NCBI GenBank assembly: GCA_030685235.1
Contig: MU839268.1
Coordinates: forward strand, 1 to 60,709
Direction: 5' to 3'
Source of the DNA: Copromyces sp. CBS 386.78
Taxonomy: Eukaryota > Ascomycota > Sordariomycetes > Sordariales > Sordariaceae
DNA length: 60,709 nt
In this document: positions 47,609 to 58,960 of the stretch, piece after piece
Layout: every line of letters starts with the position of its first letter
Numbering within the stretch: position 1 is the first letter of the stretch
Position numbers and translations under genes: made by a program
The notes under the pieces: generated by a model
What the model was told of the DNA's origin: nothing
Databases searched by the model: none
Seen by the model: only the letters and a program-made list of their open reading frames with translations

Positions 47609-48593
47609 TCAGTTTAGTGTTTGAGACACTCTGGCGGCCTCCATCCTAAACGCAAATCCCTGGAGTGCGTCGGTGATCTCTCTCCTCAACTGTGCCCGGG
47701 CACCCTCCATGATCTCGTCCATTTGCCCGCTTTGACCCTGCGGAAGCCCAAGTTCGAGGTTGTCAATCTGCTCGATGAAAATGGGCTCCAAAGTATCGAC
47801 GATCTCTTTCTCTCTCTAAGGCGTGGCAAACGTGTCAGACTGTTTCGCGCAGTTTGCTTCCAAGTGCCAGGGCCGGGATCTGACTCACCTGTTGTGGAAT
47901 GATGCGCTTTTTGATCTTTCTTAACATCTTGGACAAAGTCCAAGATTTCACTTCAACCCCAAGTTTTCCGCAAAGCTTTCTTCGGATTTTTTCCATTGCC
48001 TTCCTTGCATGGTTGCCAGTATGCAATTCCTCGAAGAAAAGTCTGTCCACCGATGACCACATAGTGGCATGCCTTTCCTCGGGCTGGTGTCTTCCTGGAG
48101 ATGGTGCGCTAGGTTGATTGCTAGACTCAGACTGGAGAGGCGCCATGCTCCCCGAACTGCTCGACCGAGGCGTTGCCGATGCGTGGCCCTGGGGGATTGA
48201 AGACCGTGGTGCAGATGATGCCATTGCATATGCTCCTGCGTTCTCACTGATGAGATCACGCACACCATCGAGACTCTGAATGGAGTTACGACCTTCGCCG
48301 GAGGATGGCCACTCATGGTCACTAGTGATCATCAAGTCATCGCAATTCCGGTACGCGGTAGAGGGAAGAGAATACTCGGGTGGATTGGGGTTTTCGATAT
48401 TGCCGGTGAATCGTTGAGCATCCAAAAAAAGTTGAGCGTAAACCGGGTCTTCCATCATGACATGGCCGGAGTCAGACATGATGCCGGATTCAATCGTCAT
48501 TTGGGGATAACAAAAATATTGATGCTGGGGTATCGTGGACTGCCTACATAATTGAGCGATCCTTGATTGAAAATGTTTTTCTTTGAGACACAA
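47609..48593 (-). CDS. Lineage-specific protein with disordered N-terminus and basic helical domain
   Basis: Exons are 48593-47889 and 47815-47609. The 73-nt intron starts GTGAGT and ends CCTTAG. The product is up to 303 aa; an internal ATG at 48500 (MTIESGIMSDSG) may be the real start and gives 272 aa. Residues about 60-170 are Ser/Pro/Gln-rich and disordered. A basic, helical stretch follows (HARKAMEKIRRKLCGKLG..LRKIKKRI). After the intron an amphipathic helix region reads REKEIVDTLEPIF and ends FRMEAARVSQTLN. No family was recognised. The overall plan (disordered, basic helical block, intron, EIVDTL-like helix tail) resembles the CELSP paralogues on either side, but sequence identity is too low to call homology. 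It is probably nuclear, judging by composition only. Confidence 0.6.
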
Positions 48594-51500
48594 AAATCAT
48601 TTTTTATTTATTTATTTAATTATTTATATATATTTTTTGGGGGTTTCTCAAAATCAACGATGCCAACAATTTATTACTGGCCCTTTTGAGGCCCAGCCTG
48701 CAAGCTGCCTGGCTTGCAAAATGCCCCTTGTCTTCAAGATGCAATTTCATTCCATGCACGTACCCGGTTCCAATGGAAGACGGCAGACCAGCCCCTCTTG
48801 CCAGGTGTTTGCCTTCTTTTATGGTCAAGATTCTTTATCTATGTGGTTACTAGCGTTTAACTGTGGCCGTACGCGTCGAATCTCCAAGCTAACCTAAAGT
48901 GTGTCTAGTCCCGTTCGCAAGTCTGCTTTGGTTTAGCAAGATGCTAGACTTAGAAACTCCATGACCGTCTACCACGGCGAGCCACAGGCAATGCGTAACC
49001 GCGGGCATACTGGCTGGCTGCTTATGTTTTTTTACTACGCGACCCGCGACCCGGACTATGACAGTCAAGAGATCCGAAACCTTAAGCCTCGTGCAAAGGA
49101 CTTTCCGCTTCAACACACAAACCTGGAAATGCTCTACCACGCGACGCAAAAGCATTAGTACCACCCGCGAAACCTGCCAGGGCTAAAATGGCTATAAAAA
49201 TGAGGCTCTTGCGACCTTTGTCTCCGTCACGGTTGGGTTTTGGTGAGGGATACGTGTAAGTGCCCAAATAGGAAAGATGAAGGTATCGCCAAGGCTTGGC
49301 GATTGTGGATACATTGCACTTTCTGTCGTCTCACTGTTGTCACATCGCTATCTTTGGTCTGACGTCCACACAGCAAAGCCAAGCTCTCTCAAAGCAGAGC
49401 TGGTAGCGAAGCGGTTGTTCTTCTCGCGGAAGTGTCGTGTGCTGGAAGTGCGGCAATGGTGGTGTGTCGTGGTGTCCAAAACTGCCAAATTAATGACGTA
49501 TCAGAAGGTACCAGGTACCTTCTTGACTTGTGCTGTGAAGGGTGCCACCTGCTCCGCTAGGAGTTGTATCCAGCCAATAGCGTGTTATATATACTAACAA
49601 ATTGATATTGACCAACTATTAGTCTCATTCACTCAGCCTACATCTTCTGCCGAAGTTGTCAGATTCTGACCACTGCGCCAAACACCCTAAAAATTAGAGC
49701 TCCATCTAGGTGATGGATTAGTGCCAGATCTGTACCCCCTATATTTGACAGAAGTACACTAAAGAATGGCGCCGGTGCCATCCAAGCCGCCTACACTAGG
49801 GGCCTTTCCCCTAGCACTTGCTTGTAGTTTGCACGACAATCTTGAAGGCAATCTATATCAATGTCGGAACAGCCATTTCCTGGGAGTTTTCCTCTTGCCC
49901 ACGGCCAATCAGTATGGATCGGGCGCTTGGAAAGAACGGAGGAGTCGGCAGACCAACCACGACTTCGTTTCGTTCCGAGCTGCTGCCTGAACTGGACACA
50001 CCATGAACAGCCTTGTTAGTACAGACATCAGTTCGTAGTCAACATCTCAGTTCGTTTCGATATGCTGTCATCTGTCGTCTATCCTTCCTTGCGCAAATCT
50101 CCGGATGGACGCAACGGTACTTGAGATCCGGTGGATGGGTCGGGTCACCCGTGGTGACACGATCGCTCCCGTGCCACTCCACAGACGGGCGGATGTCGCT
50201 GTGCTGTTGCCGTGACGGGCCCCTGCCGTGGATCCCGGTCCCTTGTTCGTTCCTGCATTTTGGGCTACGCTCTTGCCGTTTTCCCTTCCAATGACAGCCC
50301 TTCTTTCCACGACATGCACGAGCACTCATTAAAACCGCAGAGCACCTCGCCTTCCACTCTTCTGCGGATTATGCAATTGCAGCCAAGGTACGCTAGCTGC
50401 AGTGAGCTGTTGACTCATTCCATGTGCAGGTCGCGATGCATCTCAAATCTCCCCGCACGTTGCCTGAACGGTGTCAAGGGTTCCATCGTGAAAGGGCTGA
50501 ATGCGTGTCCCCATGGGGACGGACCCTCCTCTGACAGCCAAGATGACGGGAAATTGCCGAAACGGCCAGTACACTCACTGATGGTAAACGGCGATAGCCT
50601 CAGTTAGGCGCTAGTTGCCCTAAAATCTCACGAGGTCAAAGGGCAAGGGGAAAGGCTTGGAAGAGATTGCACTGAAGTTCATAACAGCCTCGAGCCATAC
50701 TTTAAAGCTATTGCATGCGAAGGAGCGATGACCGGCTTCAGGCCACTGCGAGTGTGAAAAGCTTCATTTTGGCCAATGCGATGCTAAACAGTGAGCAAGC
50801 AGCACCAGGGGTAAAAAGCACCAATCCAGCAAATTTGACCAGACTCTCTCCCACTTTCCCACCAAAATATGAGCATAATGTCTCCGGCCAGCAAAAGCGG
50901 GTGAAAGCCGTCTCATGTGTCGATAAGGATTAAATCTAGTGTCGGACGCAAGAGGCAACGGAGACCGTGGTGAGTTGCCCCTGGGTTACCAGACCACCGA
51001 AACGGCGACATCCCGTCTGCCAGCACCCCACTCCTTAAGCGCAGAACATTAGTGTACCTTTTGTCACAGCCAAGTGGTGCGGGAATTGAGGTACTTACAA
51101 GGTACAGAATATATGGGCCAGTCGCCTTCACGAGTTCTGACTGGGCCAAAAATGCTTGCGGCTTTATTATTGGTGAGGAACTATGAACCTTTGGGCACTT
51201 CCAAATTTGGTCATAACCTCCCTCCCAAAGCTATCTTGGCCGACTGAAAAAGGAAATTCTTGACGATATCTCCAACCATGGCGTGTGCCTGGTTGCCTTA
51301 CGCTAAGATCGGCGGTAGGTAGGTACTTGAACCACTGATAATGGCTTCACGCCTGTCATGATGCTGGCCTTATTATGCCTGTCATGATGCCGCGTCATGC
51401 AGCTTTCAACCGCGAACAACCAGGAAGCCAGGGGCAGGCAAAAAGAATGGCTAGTACATTGTCAATCCCATAACGTTACAATGTCAACAATTAAAGAAAC

Positions 51501-51613
51501 AAACAAACAAAAAGCCAGAATGATTAACATGACCCAGAACAGAGTCGGCATCTCCTATACATACTGGTCTGACGGTTCCAACTCACACGCCATCAACGTA
51601 TTTCAGCAGATCA
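48594..51613. other. 3-kb intergenic stretch, no supported gene
   Basis: AT-rich runs near 48600-48650 precede the 47.6-48.6 kb gene and may belong to its promoter. Frames up to 131 codons (for example 50212-50607 +) have no recognisable domain, and those on opposite strands overlap each other, which suggests chance. A 14-bp direct repeat (GCCTGTCATGATGC) is near 51352 and 51378. Confidence 0.4.
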
Positions 51614-52612
51614 TCAAAGCTTCGCCTCAAACTCCGAATCCATATCCTCATCGCCAAGGTCCTCTTCCACGTTGTCCATATCTTCCTCCCTCTTCCGTAG
51701 CTCTTCCTCAAGTAGCGCCATGATGCGCGGAGCGGCATTTTGCAAGACCTTGTTGACAATCTAGAGGGAACATCAGTTGTTTGTTAGCCTGGCTCTCTCT
51801 CTTTGGGGGTTGAGTAACTTGAGTTTCTAGGAGCCGCACCTTCTCGACAAGCAGTCTCTTTGCTTGCTCATATTCACAGATATGCGGGACACAAAACCGC
51901 TGCATCGCTGCAGCCATGTCGGGCGATAGCTCGCATTTGTCACGGTTGCTGCAGACCTCCGGGGAAACAGCAGATGATGACGAGGAGCATTCATGGTTCG
52001 CGTCATGGTATTCCGGGGGCACCGACAAGTCTACGCCCGAGTCTGTCATGCTCATGGGCTCACCCGCGGCATTGGTTGTATTGATCATCCAATCGTTATC
52101 GGCAAGGTCGTGGCTTCCGCCAGCTACCTCTATAGAAGGCTGTTGGTAGGCTTGGTGGTTGGACTTCCATTGCTGGAAGACTTCTAGCTCGAAGGAGCAT
52201 TCGGGTGTAAAGGGAAGCTGTCCCTGAAGGTGTGAGGCCGAGAATACATTGTCTTGGTCCAGAGGCCAATTGGGTGGGGCAGGCGAGACGGGCTTCTGTC
52301 CGTGTGAGGCCGGGAAGGATGGATTATGGAAGTTCGGAGAAGGTGGACATTCCAATCCTATTCTGTGATGAGGAGGAATGGTGTTGAAGTCATTGTTCGA
52401 CGTGACAAGTCCGTGCATGTCGTTGTGAGGTTTCTGGTCGGCGCCGTTTTCTTGTTCACGGATTTGGAATCTAGACGAACATGAAGGGTTTGGCATTGGA
52501 TCCTTCAGCCCCATCCTGTTAATTTGGTATTTTTCTCGAGCAAAGTAGAGGCATGATCGAAATCCGCCGTGGATATAGCAGGACTTACTGAGTAGGAAGG
52601 ATTGTTCATCAT
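51614..52612 (-). CDS. CELSP-motif protein, long paralogue (277 aa)
   Basis: The preferred model has exons 52612-52589, 52502-51840 and 51760-51614, with introns of 86 nt (GTAAGT..CTGAAG) and 79 nt (GTGCGG..CTCTAG), frame kept. Alternatively the first intron ends at AACAG, 12-14 nt earlier, and translation begins at an ATG just after it (MGLKDPMP). Residues 1-about 180 are Pro/Ser/His-rich and disordered. Next come CSNRDKCELSPDM, MQRF, VPHICEYEQAKRLLVEK, the intron, and IVNKVLQNAAPRIMALLEE with a very acidic tail (DMDNVEEDLGDEDMDSEF). The core and the intron position match the short gene at 45275-45603. Family and function were not recognised. The acidic tail and disorder suggest a nuclear or chromatin-related protein, but this is inference only. 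Confidence 0.65.
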
Positions 52613-54385
52613 GTTGCACCTGACTGAAAGAAGGAAAGTTCCTGTCTAGGGTTTCGGTTGATGAGGTTTTGGAGTAATTTTACGATTAGCAGATGGATCA
52701 GGGAACGAAGAAACTGCGATGGATTCCAACAGGAAGCATTACAAACGGGCTGGAAGGGGAATAATTATATCTCACCGAATATTATTTTGAAGGGGTCTAG
52801 AGTTTGATCCACTAGTCTTATGATTAAAGCACGTCATGCTGAAGGGCATATTGTGAGACCCTATTGTAGCATATATTGACTCAAAGAACCATGCATTTTG
52901 TTTGTGTAGTAGTATTTTCTTTGAAGTGGTGTTATCAGTTTGGTTTATGGCCTAGAGCTGGCTTGTCGCTCGCGAAAGGGTAAAGGCCCGGGTCTAGCAT
53001 TCCGCCTAAGATTAATGCGATGGGTAAAAGTATTCGGAACTTCACAACGCTAAAAATAGGTACGCTTATTCGGTAGATATCAACAAACGGCGGGCTTGTG
53101 AGTGGGGATCGTTGGCACTCAGCTGATACCGTTGCCCTGTAACTATGCCGTAAGCTTTTTGAACATCTCGAGCTCATTGCCAGTGACGGGTTGAGGCCAC
53201 CAAGCCGGCTCTAAGCCATGAATCGAATCTGGCACGACGTCGCGTTAGACAGGTCAAAGAACATGGGGGCCGGCGCGGTGCTGGCATGGTGCCTGCTTCG
53301 AGCCTGCCTCGAGCCTGGCTTGGAGCCATGCAAGGGTTCAGCCAATTGGAACCAGTTATTGACCGGCCCCATATGCCGGAATGCCCTGAGCCCTGCGGAT
53401 GATCACTGGTGGAAGCACAGAGGCTTGCCTTGATTTGCACATGCCGTGGAGTGATGCCCGTTGCTGTGACATTTTCGGCGGACGATTGCACCGTGATCAA
53501 CGATACACCGACGTGAGGTGGTTACACTAAACCACTCCGGGTCTGCTGAAATTCGGCAACATGTTGGATGGGAAGATTGGCCGGGCGCGAAGATGGACGG
53601 GAATCATGGGCGCAGCCCGGAACCGATATGATACGGCCCAGCTGCTTTGATGTACGTATTCGTAGAAATATGCGATGATGAAGGCTCGTGACTTGGATAA
53701 AGTGAGTTGCCCTCAGAAGAACAAACGGAAGGGACCAGTTTCTCGTGCCAAATTATAATGAGGATGACCCTTTGTTCTTGCCCGGCCAAGGATGAGATAC
53801 GCGACCTTCCTTTTGACCTTTTGGGGTTTATTGTTAGTGCTTCCCGGTGCACGTACCACCCTTACCCCGCTTCAGGTCAACTGCATCCATCTGTCCCCAA
53901 GCCACGAAATTACCTCTACACATTCTTCTCCAGTCTTCAGGCCATCTTGATGACTCCAAGCCCGATGGTCAAAATTTCACTGCTCAAAAAGAGGCCCAAC
54001 TTCGACGCATCAGTGTCATCCAGCTACCACCCTGGCATGCTCCAAGGTAAGGCGCCATCACGTTTACCGTTTCATCACGTTAGGCTTAGCCTTGAGCGAG
54101 GATGGAGAGACGCATTATCAGCTAACTTCAAAGACGAAAAATCAGGTACATGAGGATCGAACAAGATGAAAAGACGCGACAACAGGATGTGAAGACGACG
54201 CGCGACGACCCGACCCGACGAGATAGCACTATGATGTGATACAACGACGAGGCGATGCGGCGACACGCCAACGCGGCTCATCAACTCCGCCAAACGATAC
54301 GACGGCGAGGGCCAAGTGGATTCCAAGCGTAGCAAGAACAACAAAGGAAGAGAAACACGCTTGGGCCCAGGTGTGGAGCACGCGC
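52613..54385. other. Intergenic, no supported gene
   Basis: Includes a short GAGCCTGCCTCGAGCCTGGC-type repeat near 53298-53325. The frame at 53707-54153 (+) has no domain. Promoter elements for the gene starting at 52612 should lie just above it. Confidence 0.4.
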
Positions 54386-55413
54386 TCACTCGGAGCCCAA
54401 TACATCGTTGCCGAAGAGCTTCAAGACGACTTCCCGGACGCCCCTAGCGACGTGCTGCCGCAAGATGTCTCTTGCCCGGCGCTCGGCTGCGGCGAAGTCC
54501 GGCGCACGGGCGATATCGAGGTTCGACAGCTCGCCATAGACCATTCGGACCATTTCTGGACATACGGCGTGAAGAATCGAGTCCATCTCCTACAATGTGG
54601 GAAAGGAGTGTCAGCGGCGCTTGCTCTCTTCGAAGCTGGGACAATTCACGTTGGACTGGGGGTGAGTATCATGTGGTAGGCACTTACATGTTTCTTTACA
54701 CAACCTTCCCTCATCCTTCCCCATCTCTTTGACACCAGGTTGGGCGTTCTTTCCACGCCGTCAATTCGGGAGAGATCCTTGACGATGTCCGGGACCGATT
54801 TACCCGCTCGTTTACCTTGGCGTAGAACCTCGGTGTGCTCATCCGTCCATGCAGGGTTCGTTCGACCATGTGTGGGCGTGGACGCTCTCGCTCTGTTAAT
54901 GTAAGGAAGGGCCGCCGCGATGGGACCTTGCGCCATGGGAGTTTGTGGCCTGCCTGCTGCCTGTTGAGGCGCGAACCACCCGGCCTGACTGAACTGGGGG
55001 AAACCAGAGGCAGAGGGATATTGTGTCCCAGCATCCACGGCACTGCGGAAAGACGGTGGGTCAAAGCTTGGTGCTCCTTGCATACTCTGCATCGTGGCCA
55101 TGGCCTGCCCACTCTGCTCGCCTCCAATTATCTCCGTATGGTGGTGCTGATAGCCCATGTGTGTCTGCTGATGTTCGAAGGGCATGGGTGAGGGAACGTG
55201 GTGTTCGCCTGAGAAGGGGCTGGGCGTTGATCCATAGACCGTCGAGCGTTGGACCTGATGGGTAAACTGAGGACCCATGCCGCAAAGAGCCGCCGAGTTG
55301 TACGTGGGGTATTGGCTGGCGCTGCTATCACCGGGCGGGAGTCCCCGAGGTATGTCATCTTTTTCATCCGAGGGCAAAGGGGGCTGGTGGTCAGAGGAGT
55401 GGCCTGGCGACAT
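54386..55413 (-). CDS. Myb/SANT-like DNA-binding protein with disordered N-terminus
   Basis: Exons are 55413-54688 and 54589-54386. The 97-nt intron has a GTAAGT donor, a GCTGAC branch site and a TTGTAG acceptor. The product is 309 aa. Residues 1-about 175 are Pro/Gln/His/Ser-rich. Residues about 183-238 read like a single Myb/SANT or trihelix-type unit: NPAWTDEHTEVLRQGKRAG, then SVPDIVKDLSR, then RTPNLVSKRWGRMRE, with the expected Trp positions at the first and third helix. After the intron a helical tail (EMDSILHAVCPEMVRMVYGE..REVVLKLFGND) could mediate dimerisation. The protein is probably a nuclear DNA-binding regulator with unknown targets. The intron directly before the helical tail recalls the other minus-strand genes at 45-52 kb. 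Confidence 0.7.
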
Positions 55414-55790
55414 GTTGAGAGTGGTGTGTCGGGAGGATGGCTATAGGAAGATTAAAGAATAAAGAACTGAGGGCATCCAGTTTGACTGTAGATGAAGCGG
55501 TGAAAATGAACTGAAATGTCTGAGAAGAAAAAACATGGCTGTGGATGGGGTGGTGCGCGCGTTCATATACCCCGTGGCAAACTGAGCCCGAGTGGGTGCT
55601 CACTACCAGTAGGGGCACACCAGGCTGGCTGGCTGGCTCTCTCGTCTCTCGCTTCCGAGCTCATCCATTGCAGAATCTCCATGATCGGAGGTAATGGTGC
55701 GAATACTCGAAAAAGACCAAAATCGTGAAGACTCACAGCGCATCACATCAGCCAATTGAGACAAAAAGAAAACGATGAGCATAATCAGGA
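55414..55790. other. Promoter side of the Myb-like gene; left direct repeat of a small element
   Basis: No gene seen. It contains a GGCTGGCTGGCTGGCTC run at about 55623. CATAATCAGGA at 55780-55790 recurs at 56255-56265 and may be a target duplication. Confidence 0.5.
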
Positions 55791-56254
55791 GAAAACCTAC
55801 CCACACACACCCTCAATCTACATATACACACCGCCCCCCCACATGGCAGCTGACATCGAAATACCGTCGTTTTGTATGGTAAAATCCAGTTTTCTCGTGT
55901 CATATGCCACCCCTGCTCGATTGACAAGTGGTCTGAGACCGCCAGAGTCGTGATACTTTCATGGTGTTGTGAATCTCCCCCCAAACCTCGACATCATACG
56001 CAACAGTGACGGTAGTGTAGATCTGGGGTGCGACGTCGCGTTGCATCAAATGCCTCGAAATCGCTGAGTCTGGGCGACCGCAGTATTCCAGAAATTTTAG
56101 CGAAATGTTACGTGCATCAAAAGTGTGAAATTTAGCGGGTAAAACGGGGATTTTTCATGCAGGTGTCATGGGTGGAACCCGGGCTGTCAGGGTAAGGGTT
56201 ATGTTAAGAACGGTGTGTGTATGTAGATTGAGGGTGTGTGTAGGTAGGAATACT
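55791..56254. mobile_element. Candidate MITE with 38-nt inverted repeats and 11-bp direct repeats
   Basis: The arms at 55796-55833 and 56211-56248 are reverse complements at 36 of 38 positions (CCTACCCACACACACCCTCA at the left start). CATAATCAGGA flanks on both sides (55780-55790 and 56255-56265). The interior of about 375 bp has no coding capacity. The 9-11 bp duplication length is typical of Mutator-like elements, but the outer 5-6 bases before the arms do not match each other, so the class is uncertain. It sits within 170 bp of the next RIP-mutated block. Confidence 0.6.
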
Positions 56255-56419
56255 CATAATCAGGACAATGCATTAAATTCGCAGTTTTCTTTCTTATTCT
56301 CTTTTTTGCTACGTTGGAAAAATTCGAGGTTTGGCCTATATATCGAGCCTAAAACACCACCTATAACCCTAACCTGGCCGTTTTGCTGGTGTGGCCCTAC
56401 TGGTTGAAGCGTGCTTCAA

Positions 56420-58834
56420 CTATGTAGAGGTAAATGACTTTTATAGTTTAGAATGTTATATTAGGGACCTACATCTACTAAAGCGGAGTTGAAGGACGGT
56501 TCGTCTAAGTTAGATATTTGCGCAAATAATTTCCTATACTCTCATTGGCTACATCCGTAGCACGGCCCTACAATTAGTTAAGGCGTCTTACTAAGCCACG
56601 CTCTAATTAACTACTTCGCTAATAATATTTTTAATAGTTTACGCTAGAACGTATTGGGTCCTACTATTTTTAGGATGAAATGTACGGCCCTATCTACTAA
56701 CGGCTAGTATATTAGATTGGTAAACCTCTAGCACCCGTACTAGCTAACCGTTCGTCGTATATATCGCTATTTTAACTTCGACCTTAATTTTTAACTTTAC
56801 TACCGTCGTTATTGTAATTCTATTTCAATACTAACCTTACTGCTAAATATCACCGCTAGAAGTAATTACGACGAAAGTAAATGCGTATTACTATTACCAA
56901 TTATCTCTCCCGCCTGCGACGAGTATAAGAATTTCGCCTCCCCCTATCTTTCGACTTTCAAATTCTCCCTTCTACTCTTCCTTTCGATATCTCGCCTATC
57001 TTTCAAATTGAAATTAAGTTAGTTCTCCCCTTCTTTCGCTTTATTTCCTATTTCTAATACTATTCCAAATTCGACGTACGACTGTATAGGGGGATTTCCT
57101 TTATTATTTAGGGGTTCTATATATCTTTCTTTTCGTTATTATAAATACCCCTATACCTACTAAGAACTACCGAAAATACTATTAAAATAAACTTATCTCC
57201 TACTTTACTAATAAACGAGATACGATTAAGTTAGTACAAATATATAAAGCCTATTGTAATAAACGAACTAAAGTATATTATCTATCTATTTCTTTTAATT
57301 ATATTCCCGTTCCCGTTCCCTCCCTCCAATTAATTGGTATTGCGTATTTAACGGTAAATCCTTTAAAAGCGTAAATCCTATTAGGAGTCCTAATATACCG
57401 CGTCGTTCTACTACCTATAGGTAAATAGTGCCCTCGAAGGTTAAAATCTAAGCCGCGGGGGATTGTAAGTACAATTTAGGCAATATCGTATTAGCTAATC
57501 CCGAATAATTAATATAATAATAGGCCCTATATTAAAAGAAGAAAAATACTAGCGTACTATTCCCTCTTCGCCTAGTATAAGTATTTCAGCCTTAACTAGA
57601 TTTATAGCCCCGGTTATTTTAATTTAATATCCCCGACCGTAATAAAAATAATCTTCCCGAAAGATTAGTATAACCGTTTCTACCTATAGTAATACCTATA
57701 GTAATACCTATAGGACTTCCTTAATGTCCTTTAGTACTTACCCCCGCAAAATTACAACTGGTATAACCCTGCTGAATTATTGATATAAATATTTAAGTTT
57801 AAAATTGAAATCGTATAGCGTATTCTATTATACTATTCCTTATAAAAAGAAAGAATTTATAAATATATTTATTGGTTTTTTTAACTATTAATTATTAAAT
57901 TAATATTAACACTTTACGTTTTATAAAATTCCTTAAAAACTATTAAAATATATCGCGACATTACCTAAATCTAGTGAAAATACTATTATCGTCGTCGTAA
58001 TAATTAAAAGACTTCCGTTACGCCTTTTCTATAAACTTAAAGAAGAAGAAATATAGGATTTAATAATTTCGATAACCGAGATAATAATAATTATAATAAT
58101 AATAATAATTTTAATTATAATAATAATAATAATTTTAATTATAATAATAATAATTAAAATATTGACTATTTCTTCTACTTAATATATAATATCGTTCGAA
58201 GTATTATAAATAGGTATATTGAAATTAGGTATTGTATATATTGTAAAGTAGGTATACTGTATAGGAATACTGATCTCGAAAATAAATTTTATTTAAAATG
58301 TCGGCGGGTATTTGTATAAGGTTTATTTAATAATTTCGATAGGGAAGAATTTAAATTTTACGATCTCTATTGTAAAGAAGAACTATTACCTCTCCCCTCT
58401 CCTAATCGATTATTAATACTACGGCCTCTACAACTTCGGCTATAATAAAGTCGTATTCCCTAAAAATTTAATATATAATTACTAAATTTCGAATAGTTAG
58501 TACTACTATCCCCCCTTCCGCTTCTAGAATTCATTAGATTTTCTAATATTAAATTTAAATAGGATCCGCTATATAATAGATTTAAAGACCTCCTAAGTAT
58601 AGCTATTACCTAAATCGACTTCGATAGGATTAAAATATTTAAAGAGGTTAAAAGAGGTAATAATATAGAAAAATATTTACGATATAAGTAAAAGTAATTC
58701 GAAATATATATAGTTAATAATAATTATTATATATATTACAATAAAAATAACTAAAAGGTTCTTAGTAATCCTAATTATTTTAATTACGAAAATAACTTTA
58801 ATTTCGACGATATCCAAAATTTTCTTCTAATAAA
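56420..58834. other. RIP-mutated AT-rich DNA, probable decayed transposon
   Basis: CpA is depleted, TpA is in excess and there are no long frames. A short stretch near 58200-58400 reads with two Cys pairs (YCIYCK, YLKCRR), hinting at a zinc-binding segment of a former protein on the + strand, but no family can be named. (AAT)n-rich DNA is at 58080-58165. Confidence 0.7.
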
Positions 58835-58960
58835 ATGGAGCAAAACCACACCAACAAAGGAACGGGGCCACACCACACAAACTTGCATAGCAAGGAGCAG
58901 ATCCAGAGCTAATAATCTTGTCCGTAGAACTGGGTAGAATTGTCAAATTATAATTGTAGA
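58835..58960. other. Unmutated island between two RIP-mutated blocks
   Basis: About 120 bp rich in CA dinucleotides (AACCACACCAACAAAGG and following), in contrast with both sides where CA is nearly absent. It probably marks single-copy DNA between two separate decayed repeats. Confidence 0.55.

Noticed and set aside
50039..50329. Overlapping frames on both strands at 50.0-50.6 kb
   Set aside because: Frames of similar length overlap on opposite strands, have no domains and lack splice support.
56365..56385. Telomere-like TAACCCTAACC
   Set aside because: Only about two units and no array; similar short matches occur near 5787. Not evidence of a chromosome end.
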